A stretch of DNA of 64,000 nucleotides from Obelidium mucronatum (taxonomy: Eukaryota > Chytridiomycota > Chytridiomycetes > Chytridiales > Chytriomycetaceae), in contig JAIVFH010000144.1 in assembly GCA_025765595.1 (NCBI GenBank), positions 1 to 64,000 on the forward strand, read 5' to 3'. The notes beneath the pieces were generated by a model, which worked only from the letters and a program-made list of their open reading frames with translations, had not been told where the DNA came from and ran no database searches. The first letter of the stretch is position 1; each line of letters begins with the position of its first letter. Positions 23,236 to 34,599 of this stretch are shown here, in pieces. Both the position numbers and the translations under genes were made by a program.

Positions 23236-24250
23236 GATAGCATGGCTGTAATCACAACATACTCAAAGAACTCAATTTAAATATCCACCCCAGAGAGTTG
23301 AACAAGAAAGCAAACATTATGTCCACTGCAATCACATGTGAAATAATGAGAGAGAGAAGAAGGGAAAGAATAACACAAATCCCGGAAGTAAAACATGTGA
23401 TGGGCCACAGTGGCAAAATAGGAAATGAGCAAGCTGACAAAGACGCCAACAAAGGCCACATGGCCCCACTGCTGACACAGAACATGCATGCCTAGTCATG
23501 TGTGCAATTCATCCTTAAAGCCAATGGGAATATAATTTAAGGTGCCTACAGAAACAACATCAAAGAAGTTACCACATGAGGTCCAAGACTTAGTTGATTT
23601 GGGACTCACCTTCACTGTAATCCAATGTGGGCACAAGACAACCTCACTGTTCACCAGCAAAAAACTTAGCCACTACTGGAAACACCTGATAAATGCAGGG
23701 GGGTGGGACTCCGAAAATTCCGGACAAATAAATGTGAAATGGTTGTCTTCAGCACTGCTGCACCAGACACTGGAGCCTCCAATTGGTCTCAAGACTTCAA
23801 AATGTCCTAGTGGCATTGCTAATCTTGCCCCGGGCCGAGGCAGAGCCTTCGGTAGGCACCGGGAGGTTTGAGGTGAGTCATTTGATGTTGGTAGATGTGC
23901 AAATCTACCAATCCAAAATTTTCAGTCCTGCCCCCGTGTGATAAATGTGACACACAGACAGTTCCCAACCCAAAAGGAGATGAGACAAAGATACCAAGAT
24001 CTATACCCAGACAGATGCTGTAGGGTATGCCTTACGGATGAGGAAGAAACCAACAAACATCTATGGAACTGCCCGGTACTGCAGGAGATCAGAGAAGAAA
24101 TCATGACCAACTTCATTGAAACACTAAGGGCCCGGTCCAAGTACAAAATCGTCGATAAAAGTCGTCGCGAAAAATATTTTTGTCATTTTGAAGTTTTCGC
24201 GACGATCGTCGCTACTTGAATCGCAGAAAAGCACAAACGTCACAGTTCTG

Positions 24251-25506
24251 ATGGACTCAGTCACTCTTGCAGCCACCGCCGGATCGCTTTTTTTTATTCT
24301 TGCGTCAGTGGCAATCAGCACAGCAGCAGTTGTAGCCAGTGACCATCAAGACGGTCGATCCAATCCAGCCCCTCGTACTCGACTCTGGTCCATCCGCAAT
24401 AACACTTGGGAAACAGTAAATGGTGATGTTCGCTATAGCCAAGGCTGGTTTCGCGCCAATCTTCGATGCTCTCAGGCATCATTCGACGTCATTGCGGCAC
24501 GAGTAAAACACGTGTGGGCTGAATACAACAAACCCCTCGGGAAAAACGTAATATTCTCGATTGAGGAGCGTGTTGCAGTGACAATTTACTATCTTGCAAG
24601 TGGAGGAACAATGAGAAACGCAGGGAGCTTGTTTGGCATGTCAAAATCAAGTACAGTTCGGTATGTGCGCCAGGTGGTCAAGGTCTGCGGATTCTTTCAA
24701 TCTGTATTCTGAACTGAGTGTTTCAGATTGATAATACTTCGGATTGATAGGTGCTGAAGCGTCATTATTTGAAAAGAGATATTCGGCTGCCAAACACAGT
24801 TGAACAGTGGAAAGCAATTGCTAGCGGATTTGAGGCAAAAACAGGATTCCCATATGTACTCGGTGCAATCGATGGTTCCCTCTTCAGCATATTCCGATTC
24901 TCCAATCATCAAGGCTGGTATTGCCAAAAATTCTTCCCGGCTTTCAACCTACAGGCCATCGTTGACCATCGAATGCGGATTATGAGTTATTCTCTACGCT
25001 CAGGAAGCTCAAGCGACAAAGGCCTCTTCAATAGTTCAGAGTTTGGAAGAACTATTACCCGTCTCATTCCAAATGGTCACTTCTTTCTTGCTGATGCTGG
25101 GTACAAACTGCTGCCTCACATCTTGATCCCTTATAAAATCTATTGGGGAATGCCAACTGAGGAATCTCACTTCAACTATGCTCATAGCAAGACAAGGATA
25201 GTTGTAGAGCAAGCTTTTGGTCTCTTGAAATCGCGTTTTCGTATCTTCAAACGGAATCTGGATCATTCATCACCGCAAGCCATGGCTGACATCATTCTTG
25301 TCTCACTTCTTTTACATAACTGGCTCATTGAGCTGGAAGATGATTGGGAGATTCCTGCTGGTGAAAACGTTCAAGATTGGATGGAAATGAATGATGATTT
25401 ACCTCAAACATTCTGTAACAGCAATCAACCTGGGGATGGAGAAGCAGTGCGAAAGCGAAATATTGTGAAGGGTATTTTAATGAGAAAGAAGGAACAACAA
25501 CAATAA
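24251..25506 (+). CDS. PIF/Harbinger DDE transposase (intact)
   Basis: Cuts and rejoins the element ends. Exons 24251-24682 and 24751-25506 with a 68-bp intron give 395 residues without stops. The N-terminal part has a hydrophobic segment, then SIEERVAVTIYYLASGGTMR (the helix-turn-helix region of this family). The DDE core shows GAIDGS (first Asp), LADAGY (second Asp) and VVEQAFGLLKSRFRIF (Glu), then SLLLHNWL near the end. The earlier methionine at 24188 lies in the terminal region, so 24251 was chosen. Convergent with the partner gene. All expected catalytic residues are present, so activity is plausible. Confidence 0.9.
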
Positions 25507-25544
25507 AAAGAATCTATCCAAAAGCAGCATAAAACAAAAACCAG

Positions 25545-26731
25545 CTAGCCGCTACGAAGCCGTTGCAGCAACAGTTCATTGATTTCAGCTTGTTGCTTTT
25601 GAGCCTTTGCACCCTTGTCTAATCTTTGGAGAATGGCTTCCAGTGTTGATTGTACAGCAGAAGTTGTCGTGGAAGTCTCCGGAGCTTTTGAAATCTCAGC
25701 AGCTCGAACAATGCTCTCTGATAGCTTGGTAACTGCAGAGTCCATAGATCTCCCAATCGACTCAATCGACTCAGCTGATGTTGGCTTCTTGGATGCAGAG
25801 GAGCGGGATTGGCAATCATAGCTGACTTGCAATTGCTTTAAAGCCTGTTTACGCGTCATGGCAGCAATTGCCTCTGAAGAAGATCCGCGATTATAGCTTG
25901 TTTCACCATCACCATCACTATTATCCTCATGGTCCCCGTCATTTTCATTGTTATTGTCATCAAAGGCATGATCCTCCAAGACATTGCTATCACGGCCTGC
26001 TTTGTTGTCATCATCAATAGCTTGAGAGTCCCCGTAGCTAATATGTGCTCCTCCAGCTTCTCCCTCACAGTATTCCTTGAGCTCCTCCCAATATTCCGGA
26101 AGATCCGACTCAGCCTCACACTCACATTCGGATTCTTCACAATGGCAAAAACAATTTCCAGTTTGCTGAATTTGTCCACAAATCAAGGAATGCTCCTTCC
26201 TTAATGAAATAAGCTTTGTTTTGACATGTTCCCCAAGAACAAGCTGATTCTTAAGGTCACCTCCGGTAGCAGTCAAATTGACTTCATCCGCCATTTTCTG
26301 ATACACTACACTCTTTTGGGAATTACTCTTGCATTTTTGAAAGCTAGTACGGTACCAAAGTTAACCATTCCATATTGTGGTCTTAGGCACTTACTATGAC
26401 TTCCATCTGAATCCTACATCCAGAAGAGTCTTTGTTTCTTGGATGGGGACTCGTGGATTTCTTCAATTTCCGGTTCCTTGTTTTCAAAGATGTACTTTAC
26501 GAGATCCTCCTTCTTCATCTTCTTCAGCCTCGATTCCAGAGACTTTGGTGCCATTCTTTTTGGCGGTTGCTTTGCTGTAGCTGCCTTTTTGATTGGGGTC
26601 TTCACCGGTGCCATAGGTTTGGCAACGGCTCTCTTGCGAACTGGTACAACTGACTGAACTGGTTCAACTTCCAGGTCATCATCCTCTTCAAGGGCCGAAC
26701 CAGACGCCAATAGCTGAAGAACAGGATTCAT
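25545..26731 (-). CDS. PIF/Harbinger second protein, Myb/SANT-like partner
   Basis: Exons 26418-26731 and 25545-26343 give 370 residues. The 74-bp intron runs from a GTAGGA donor to a CTAG acceptor and keeps phase. The N-terminal part is Lys/Pro-rich (KRMAPKSLESRLKKMKKEDL), followed by VVYQKMADEVNLTATGGDLK and TKLISLRKEHSLIC, which look like the second half of a Myb/SANT-like domain. An acidic Asp/Asn-rich stretch and a coiled-coil-like C-terminus (QKQQAEINELLLQRLRSG) follow. In this superfamily the second ORF brings the transposase to DNA; the role here is inferred from position and composition. Confidence 0.7.
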
Positions 26732-26989
26732 GCTTTTTTTTTGATGTTTTTACGATCTTTTCGTGATGACTGTTTTTTGAAATTTCGTTGCGAAAACACA
26801 AAAGCACTTTTTGCGACGACTTTTATCGACGATTTTGCACTTGGACCGGGCCCTAAGTACAAAAATTAAGGAGGAAAGCCAAAAAGAAAACAATGGGAAA
26901 CACCAGCAGCCTAACAGCCTGGAGGAAATAGGATCAAGACTACCAACCAAGAGCAACCCAGATGGAAGAATGGAAAAAGAACAAAACCT

Positions 26990-27130
26990 TACAGAGATCA
27001 GAGAAGAAATCATGACCAACTTCATTGAAAAACTGAGTATGAAAATTGAGGAAGAATGCCAGAAAGAAAACAAAGGGAAACAACAGCAACCCAACAGCCC
27101 TGAGGAAGTAGGGTCAAGATTACCAACCTG
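26990..27130 (+). repeat. Tandem duplication within the LINE reading frame
   Basis: EIREEIMTNFIE, then QKEN, then QQPNS, then GSRLPT occurs twice in a row: first across 24085-24127 plus 26857-26950, then at 26993-27130. The unit is about 135 bp, with conservative differences. Confidence 0.7.
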
Positions 27131-27758
27131 GAAGGAAAATTGGAAAAAGAGGATAACCTTACCCCGGAAGGAATCAGACAAAAGCTAGGAAAATGGTTCA
27201 GGAACTCGATGGGACCACCATGAACCCAGCACACAGAGGAAGAGGAAGGCACAATTAACATGAAGACAGATCAATTCACATTTGAACAGGTTGCAGGATA
27301 TGGCCTAATACCGGAAGTAACACATGAATGAATCAAAAGATGTGGAGTCCAGAAGGCTGAAGGTATAAGGAGAATCATAATACAGACCTGGAAGGACTTT
27401 AGATACCAAGTAAAAGAAAAAGTTTGGAAGTACTGCAACGAAAGACAATTGAATTTGAACTTACATGTGGAATCACTGAATAGCAGAGTAGCATTTGGAT
27501 ACCTTGAAGTAAAACCCTATTTTGTAAAATATGCTGGTGTGCGCAACATCCATGTTCAAAGAATGTTTGCAACAGAGATCATTCAGGCCTGAATCTCAAA
27601 GTGATGTCCTGGATGACAGAGGTCATGATTCAAAGAACCTCCAAGTTGCTGCGTACTTTGAGATTGCACTGGGTTTTGTGCAACAGCGTATTTTAGAGAA
27701 GATCCAGGAAAGCTAGATTTATAAAGTGTGGATCACACAACCGAGCTTGATGAGCAGG

Positions 27759-27844
27759 GCCTCCTTAGCTCAGTTGGTCAGATCGCCTGCCTAGTATTTG
27801 TGCTGGATAGCAGGAAGTCAGCGGTTCAAATCCGCTAGGAGGCA
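27759..27844 (+). tRNA. tRNA-Thr(AGT), intron-containing, copy 1
   Basis: Acceptor GCCTCCT/AGGAGGC, anticodon stem CCTGC/GCAGG, anticodon AGT followed by a ~12-nt intron (TTTGTGCTGGAT), and T-arm AGCGGTTCAAATCCGCT. The D-stem 3' strand GATC is imperfect. Confidence 0.9.
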
Positions 27845-27939
27845 TCACTGCATCATCCTGCATGGTGTTATTTTGGTTCTGTTAGTTGCGCTGTTCAAAC
27901 ATCTATTCTCCCAAAAAGCATTATACTGAAGAGATGAAG

Positions 27940-28014
27940 CGCCCAATACTGGGATCGAACCAGTGACCTTGAGGTTAACAGCCCCACGCTACTGCCAAAC
28001 TGAGCCAACTGGGC
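27940..28014 (-). tRNA. tRNA-Asn(GTT), copy 1
   Basis: Acceptor GCCCAGT/ATTGGGC, anticodon loop CTGTTAA, T-arm ACTGGTTCGATCCCAGT. No intron. Confidence 0.92.
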
Positions 28015-28140
28015 TTGCCGTTCCGCTATGCATTAGATGCTCCTGTCAACAGGATTATGACCAACAGGACGTTTTTGTCTGCTTGGATTTGTTGAGTCTC
28101 TTTTTGAAAAATCCCAGGAGTCAATGGGTGAAACCCTAGA

Positions 28141-28386
28141 TTGAGAATTTACAAAGGACTAAGTCATTCAATCACAGCACCAGCAGTTATCGGCTTCATT
28201 TTTAGCCCAATTGTGGAGAGTTTACACAGCCATTGGTCAAACCCTAATTTGACAGAAATAAATGGAAAACAGACACATATTGTAAGACATGGCTGTCCTG
28301 GGATCACTAGCATTGTTTCTGACAACTGGAAAGAACTGGAAAAACAAACAGCTCTACTACACAAATTCCAGTTAAAAGAGCTGTGA
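28141..28386 (+). mobile_element. LINE reverse transcriptase scrap inside the unit
   Basis: ITSIVSDNWKELEKQTALLH resembles TNTVANNWKELEVQAALLYE of the second LINE (about 40700-40760), just after its RT active site. The same scrap recurs at about 32530-32762 and 36430-36660 in the other copies. It is dead in all. Confidence 0.55.
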
Positions 28387-28476
28387 CTAAAACATGGATG
28401 GGGTGGGGTTTTCTGATATTCACCAGGATCAACAAGTTGGTGTCCCAGATCCTGTCCTGATGCTGGTTCCATAGAG

Positions 28477-28783
28477 GTTTATCATAATCGGTAGGTGACG
28501 CAGCACCGGACGATCACAGCCGCTAGATGTTGTATGGCTAAGAGGCAGCTTATGACTCTCAGGGGAAGGGGCGGTGGACGTCGCTCGCGCACGAGCTTAC
28601 TTCCGCAGAAGCGACAAGGGTGAAGTATCGTGCACGCGCACACTTCTCCGCATGTTTGTCCCTTTTCCGGTGAAGGACATTTCCTCCTATTTATACCTTC
28701 AGAACTCTGAAACACGGGGGTGTTTCCTAAGAACTCTAAGGCCATGCTCCGCACGCCTACAGATTCCAACAAGGTTCTGCTCT
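28477..28783. repeat. 307-bp block present only in unit copy 1
   Basis: Copies 2 and 3 read straight from CCATAGAGGT to TCTGCTCTGACTC, while copy 1 has this block between. Part of it (CTTACTTCCGCAGA, then GGGTGAAGTATC) resembles the region after tRNA-Val in the same unit (29690-29740). It could be an insertion here or a deletion in the others. Confidence 0.6.
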
Positions 28784-29100
28784 GACTCAAACACCCCTGT
28801 AATATTTCAGGGGCGCCATGGAAGGTCAACTACTGGAGAGCAGTCTCAAAGTGTGTGACTCTGTGCACTCCTGCAGAAGTGACTAGGGAGTAACTGCAAT
28901 GAAACATGGAAAAGTTTGTCCCAATTTCTAGCCAGAAGAAACTCTCAAAACCCATGACAGGTTCTGGAATACTAAGGCCACGCTCCAGGGCCACAGCCAG
29001 ATTTATGCCAACTGAATGCTTGAAAACAAAACAGAGGACATTGGTATGAGCAACATTTCATTGTACTAACACAGAATCAACCACTCGTAAACAAGGCTAA

Positions 29101-29183
29101 CCGATGATAGCTCAGTTGGCAGAGCATCTGACTGTAACATTTCAGTAATCAGGAGGCCCCCGGATCGACCCCGGGTCGTCGGA
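29101..29183 (+). tRNA. tRNA-Tyr(GTA), intron-containing, copy 1
   Basis: Acceptor CCGATGA/TCGTCGG, D-arm GCTC/GAGC, anticodon stem TCTGA/TCAGG, anticodon GTA followed by a ~10-nt intron (CATTTCAGTA), T-arm CCCCGGATCGACCCCGG. Confidence 0.9.
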
Positions 29184-29539
29184 TTTAACTTTGGTTTGAG
29201 TTAGTTTTCATGACCAGTCATTCTTTTATTTGACACACAACGGGACCTTGGTTATTTTTCTATGGCCTGTTTTGGAACTTTTTGCTGAAAAGCAAGGCTG
29301 CTTCCTATTGTTGAGGGTGGGCCTGGCTTGAGGATATCCATTTGCTGGTTGAAACATTCTCTGTTGAACATTCATGCCTTATGAAGCTCCTTGGGATAAA
29401 AACTTCTTGACTCCAAATGTGCTCAAAGGAACTGGATGATGTAAAGTATGAGACAAGGGGGTGTATTACAGGAACCCTCAATACTGTGCCAGCCCTGAAA
29501 AGCCTGTGTCCTCAGCACCCCAAATAAAAACCTAACGTG

Positions 29540-29613
29540 TGTTTTCGCCCGGGTTCGAACCGGGGACCACCAGTGTGTTAGACTGGTGTGATAACCAACT
29601 ACACCACGAAAAC
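29540..29613 (-). tRNA. tRNA-Val(AAC), copy 1
   Basis: Acceptor GTTTTCG/CGAAAAC, anticodon loop CTAACAC in a CCAGT/ACTGG stem, T-arm CCCGGTTCGAACCCGGG. No intron. Confidence 0.93.
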
Positions 29614-30619
29614 TCATGCCTCTAGCTACTGTATGGAAATCACAAGCTGCTTGTCAGTTCACAGTGGCAAAGACACTGCTTGCAAGCGCAAACTTACTTC
29701 CGCAGAGTGACTAGGGTGAAGTATCATGGATGCCCACACTTTGCTGCAAGTCTGACTATTTCCACGTGAGGAAACTTCCTATATCCAGCAGGACACCTAC
29801 AGGTTCAAACTATCAAAGTCTGCTAGGCACGCCTCATCTCTAAGTCAATTTAAGTATTGATGGTTGATACTAAAAGAGTATTTTATTCAATAATGAAACG
29901 TGAAACCACCACTATATATTCCAAACATCTAAAGCATGCGATCAATGAGTTATGGTTAGCAGGCAACGTTTATACCTTTGGAAGTGATTGTGCAAGGTCA
30001 AGTTACTATTTTATGTGATGTGCGTTGTTCAGAAGAATATAAGAATTACATTCCTGACACAGGTTCTCCTGACTTGTAGAAGGGAGTTAAAAAAAGAAGA
30101 TCTATTTATCTTTCCGTCAATTTTTTGAAAGAGATGTTAACGCAGGGACAAGAATCTCATTCTCAGGATAAAAGCCATTCAGACACTCCTTGATTTCTAA
30201 TCGCTGAGTAGTCTGATAGAAGTCATCATATTTGGAATCTAATGCATCTTTCACCGGGAATCTGATAGAAATAAAAGGAAGCTTTTTCCAACGGAAATTT
30301 TGCTATCTGACCTTGCACATCCGACACCAACCATACTGCTGGGATGCCTAAAGATTCAGGCCATACTGCCAGCAGAGTTTTGGTAGCTGTGAGATACATG
30401 TACATGCTATGCAGACTGAACAGACTTCTCAGCTGGACTTGAATCCCATTGAATTGTTTGCACTCTAGCTCAGCTCTTCTGTCTTGCTTCTCTTTTCCGA
30501 GTCTGAATGGCGTGATGCAACCAGATGCAAGGCAGACTCGAGCCAGACACAAGGCACATCAAACAGTGCCACAGCACTGATTGGAAAACAATTTTGCCAA
30601 CAAAACTTCATCCATTCCT

Positions 30620-30701
30620 CGACTACGGCAGGATTTGAACCTGCGCTCCCAGAGGGAAGTAGATTTCTAGTCTACCGCCTTAACCGCTCGGCCACGTTGT
30701 C
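30620..30701 (-). tRNA. tRNA-Ser(AGA), copy 1, with acceptor mismatch
   Basis: 82 nt with the long variable arm of Ser tRNAs (TTCCCTCTGGGAG), anticodon loop CTAGAAA and T-arm GCAGGTTCAAATCCTGC. The acceptor GACAACG faces CGTAGTC, giving an A-A mismatch at the fourth pair. Copy 2 has CGTTGTC and pairs fully, so this copy may be impaired. Confidence 0.88.
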
Positions 30702-31169
30702 ATGGGACTGCTTGCAGTTCCGCGTTACTCTTGTTCAAATAGGCATCCACAGTATTGCTGTTCTTTTTTGCCAGTGCGAGGCAATAAGGGTACACTTGCT
30801 AACTCCTTTATGACTAATGCACAGATTAGGTAGCAGCTTGCTAGACTAGTAGCCCTGTTGATGTTGACGTTGACATTTTCTATTGAGATATAGTTTCAAC
30901 CACTTAAAGCTTCTTTTGTGACAATTCTTTTCTTTATCTTTACTTCTTGTTTGGAACTCTATGCATTGTGCTATTATTATTCACGTCTACACACATTGTT
31001 CTTAGTTTTTGGTTATTTGAAGCAGAAAATTGAAACTAGCTTCATGAGGGGTCTAGTTCCTTGAATCTTTCATAATTTAGAGTACTCCCATGGCTTTATA
31101 TATCCTATGACATACAACCCCCAAGCACTGCTGTTATACCAATGACTAAGGTTTTGGTTTTGAGTGATT

Positions 31170-31213
31170 TAAGCCCTAGCCCTAACCCTAGCCCTAAACC
31201 CCTTACCCTAAAA
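31170..31213. repeat. Interstitial telomere-like repeats, copy 1
   Basis: Degenerate CCCTAA/CCCTAG words in a row (AAGCCCTAGCCCTAACCCTA, then GCCCTAAACC, then CTTACCCTAAAA). CCCTAA is the complement of the TTAGGG telomere repeat common in fungi. The same block recurs at 35068-35110. Confidence 0.7.
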
Positions 31214-31403
31214 AACATCCTTTGCATAGCTGCTGAAAACATCAAATCCAGTTGTATCTACTGCTATGGATACATCAGCAGCCAAGTATACTGATCTATT
31301 CCTCATTGGTGGGAACTAGGGGTTTTTGGGGAGCTGTGTTTTGAGTCAGCAGTTGATAGATGCCAATGTACAGAAAGCTGCACATGAAAATCACAGGACA
31401 AGG

Positions 31404-31476
31404 GCCACCTTAGCTCATCTGGGAGAGCGTAGCACTGAAGATGCTAAGGTAGTGTGTTCGATCCACACAGGTGGCA
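31404..31476 (+). tRNA. tRNA-Phe(GAA), copy 1
   Basis: Acceptor GCCACCT/AGGTGGC, D-arm GCTC/GAGC, stem TAGCA/TGCTA around the CTGAAGA loop, T-arm GTGTGTTCGATCCACAC. No intron. Confidence 0.94.
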
Positions 31477-32134
31477 GATTGGATCTATACTGATGGTCCT
31501 GGCCCTGCCTGCTGTACAAGGAAGGTGTGGGGCTTGAGAGGCCATTGGGGGACATTTGGGCTGGTTCCATCTTGGCTTTTGCGAGCCACGCTGCAAGGTT
31601 TTGTAGTTTTGTCAAGAATGCCATTGTATTAGGCAGGTGTGAGTCGGTGCAATCAGCTCAAACTTGATATTACTGCCCTGCAAAAAGAGATTTGCAACTT
31701 TTCCACCAGTTATGAAACATTCCTTTTTGGTGGCATTTGATGTCCCCACCCTGAAACAAGAGTTCACTGATGTCCCTCCACGCACAATCACAAACAAGCA
31801 AGAAGCTCATTACCCCTGAAAGCCTGTAATGCATGAGCCACACTCTCTTGATGAGGACAGCTTCATGGTCACTAAGGATTAATAGTAGCATTTGGATACC
31901 TTGAAGTAAAACCCTATTTGGAAAAATATGCTGGTGTGCGCAACATCCATGTTCAAAGAATGTTTGCAACAGAGATCATTCAGGCCTGAATCTCAAAGTG
32001 ATGTCCTGGATGACAGAGGTCATGATTCAAAGAACCTCCAAGTTGCTGCGTACTTTGAGATTGCGATTTTACAGTAAGATCCAGGAAACCTAGATTTATA
32101 AATGTGGATCACACAACCAAGTTGGATGAGCAGG

Positions 32135-32220
32135 GCCTCCTTAGCTCAGTTGGTTAGATCGCCTGCCTAGTATTTGTGCTGGATAGCAGGAAGTCAGCGG
32201 TTCAAATCCGCTAGGAGGCA
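32135..32220 (+). tRNA. tRNA-Thr(AGT), intron-containing, copy 2
   Basis: Differs from copy 1 only in the D-loop (GGTTAG rather than GGTCAG). Anticodon AGT and the same short intron. Confidence 0.9.
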
Positions 32221-32315
32221 TCACGGCATCATGCTGTAGGGTATTATTTTGGTTCTGTTAGTTGCGCTGTTCAAACATCTATTCTCCCAAAAAGCATTAT
32301 ACTGAAGAGATAAAG

Positions 32316-32390
32316 CGCCCAATACTGGGATCGAACCAGTGACCTTGAGGTTAACAGCCCCACGCTACTGCCAAACTGAGCCAACTGGGC
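32316..32390 (-). tRNA. tRNA-Asn(GTT), copy 2
   Basis: Identical to copy 1 across the 75-nt gene; the flanks differ slightly. Confidence 0.92.
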
Positions 32391-33178
32391 TTGCCATGGA
32401 GCTATGCATTAAATTCTACTGTCAGCAGGAATATGACCGACAGGACGTTTTTGTCTGCTTGGATTTGTTGAGTCTCTTTTTGAAAAATCCCAGGAATCAA
32501 TGGGTGAAACCTTAGATTGAGAATTTACAAAGGACTAAGTCATTCAATCACAGCACCAGCAGTTATCAGCTTCATTTTAGCCCAATTGTGGAGAGTTTAC
32601 ACAGCCATTGGTCAAACCCTAATTTGACAGAAATAAATGGAAAACAGACACATATCGTAAGACATGGCTGTCCTGGGATCACTAGCATTGTTTCTGACAA
32701 CTGGAAAGAACTGGAAAAACAAACAGCTCTACTACACAAATTCCAGTTAAAAGAGCTGTGACTAAAACATGGATGGGGTGGGGTTTTCTGCTATTCACCA
32801 GGATCAACAAGTTGGTGTCCCAGATCCTGTCCTGATGCTGGTTCCATAGAGGTTCTGCTCTGACTCAAACACCCCTGTAATATTTCAGGGGCACCATGGA
32901 AGGCCAACTACTGGAGAGCAGTCTCAAAGTGTGTGACTCTGTGCACTCCTGCAGAAGTGACTAGGGAGTAACTGCAATGAAACATGGAAAAGTTTGTCCC
33001 AATTTCTAGCCAGAAGAAACTCTCAAAACCCATGACAGGTTCTGGAATACTAAGGCCACGCTTCAGGGCCACAGCCAGATTTATGCCAACTGAATGCTTG
33101 AAAACAAAACAGAGGACATTGGTATGAGCAACATTTCATTGTACTAACACAGATTCAACCACTTGTGAACAATGCTAA

Positions 33179-33261
33179 CCGATGATAGCTCAGTTGGCAG
33201 AGCATCTGACTGTAACATTTCAGTAATCAGGAGGCCCCCGGATCGACCCCGGGTCGTCGGA
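33179..33261 (+). tRNA. tRNA-Tyr(GTA), intron-containing, copy 2
   Basis: Identical to copy 1 over 83 nt, including the intron. Confidence 0.9.
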
Positions 33262-33617
33262 TTTAACTATGGTTTGAGTTAGTTTTCATGACCAGTCATT
33301 CTTTTATTTGACACACAACGGGACCTTGGTTATTTTTCTATGGTCTGTTTTGGAACTTTTTGCTGAAAAGCAAGGCTGCTTCCTATTGTTGAGGGTGGGC
33401 CTGGCTTGAGGATATCCATTTGCTGGTTGAAACATTCTCTGTTGAACATTCATGCCTTATGAAGCTCCTTGGGGTAAAAACTTCTTGACTCCAAATGTGC
33501 TCAAAGGAAGTGGATGATGTAAAGTATGAGACAAGGGGGTGTATTACAGGAACCCTCAATACTGTGCCAGCCCTGAAAAGCCTGTGTCCTCAGCACCCCA
33601 AATAAAAACCTGAAGCG

Positions 33618-33691
33618 TGTTTTCGCCCGGGTTCGAACCGGGGACCACCAGTGTGTTAGACTGGTGTGATAACCAACTACACCACGAAAAC
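33618..33691 (-). tRNA. tRNA-Val(AAC), copy 2
   Basis: Identical to copy 1 in the mature gene. Confidence 0.93.
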
Positions 33692-34517
33692 CCATGTTTC
33701 TGGCAAGTGTATGGAAATTACCATCTTCTCGTCAGTTCACAGTGGCAAAGACACTGCTTGCGAGCGCAAACTTACTTCCGCAGAGTGACTAGGGTGAAGT
33801 ATCATGGATGCCCACACTTTGCTGCAAGTCTGACTATTTCCACGTGAGGAAACTTCCAATATCTAGCAGGACACCTACAGGTTCTAACTATCAAAGTCTG
33901 CTAGGCACGCCTTATCTAAGTCAATTTAAGTATTGATGGTTGATACTAAAAGTGTATTTTATTCAATAATGAAACATGAAACCACCACTATATATTCCAA
34001 ACATCTAAAGCATGCAATCAATAAGTTATGGTTAGCAGGCAACGGTTATACCTTTGGAAGTGATTGTGCAAGGTCAAGTTACTATTTTATGTGATGTGCG
34101 TTGTTCAGAAGAATAAAAGAATTGCATTCCTGACACAGGTTTTCCTGATAACCGGGAATCTGATAGAAATAAAAGGAAGCTTTTTCCAACGGAAATTTTG
34201 CTATCTGACCTTGCACATCTGACACCAACCATACTGCTGGGATGCCTAAAGATTCAGGCCATACTGCCAGCAGAGTTTTGGTAGCTGTGAGATACATGTA
34301 CATGCTATGCAGACTGAACAGACTTCTCAGCTGGACTTGAATCCCATTGAATTGTTTGCACTCTAGCTCAGCTCTTCTGTCTTGCTTCTCTTTTCCGAGT
34401 TTGAATGGCGTGATGCAACCAGATGCAAGGCAGACTCGAGCCAGACACAAGGCACATCAAACAGTGCCACAGCACTGATTGGAAAACAATTTTGCCAACA
34501 AAACCGCATCCATTCCT

Positions 34518-34599
34518 CGACAACGGCAGGATTTGAACCTGCGCTCCCAGAGGGAAGTAGATTTCTAGTCTACCGCCTTAACCGCTCGGCCACGTTGTC
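34518..34599 (-). tRNA. tRNA-Ser(AGA), copy 2
   Basis: Same as copy 1 but with a fully paired acceptor (GACAACG/CGTTGTC). This is the better candidate for the working gene. Confidence 0.94.

Larger units (their letters stand above)
24128..26853. mobile_element. Complete PIF/Harbinger DNA transposon
   Basis: 2726 bp, with inverted termini starting GGGCCCGGTCCAAGT and continuing AAAATCGTCGATAAAAGTCG for about 40 bp. TAA is duplicated at 24125-24127 and 26854-26856, as expected for the TWA target of this superfamily. It carries the usual two genes, a DDE transposase (+) and a Lys/Ser-rich DNA-binding partner (-), in convergent order. Removing the element restores the LINE frame (FIETLSTKIKEES). 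Confidence 0.95.
21567..27480 (+). mobile_element. LINE (non-LTR retrotransposon) 3' part with RNase H, interrupted by three insertions
   Basis: LINE coding pieces on the plus strand are 21567-21675 (TQTLEAIETRIDNCPTNTHN, IIYTGGS), 22304-22476 (SGAVFFREGISDGRQVNFKL), 23236-23500 (DSMAVITTY; HVMGHSGKIGNEQADKDANK), 23930-24127 (CCRVCLTDEEETNKHLWNCP) and 26857-27480. The RNase H signature (IYT-GS, D, HSG-x-x-GNExAD) is followed by the C-terminal CCHC-like tail, as in fungal LINEs. Inserts are copy B of the 0.65-kb repeat, an AT-rich segment at 22477-23235 and a PIF/Harbinger element at 24128-26853. In-frame stops show decay. Confidence 0.75.
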
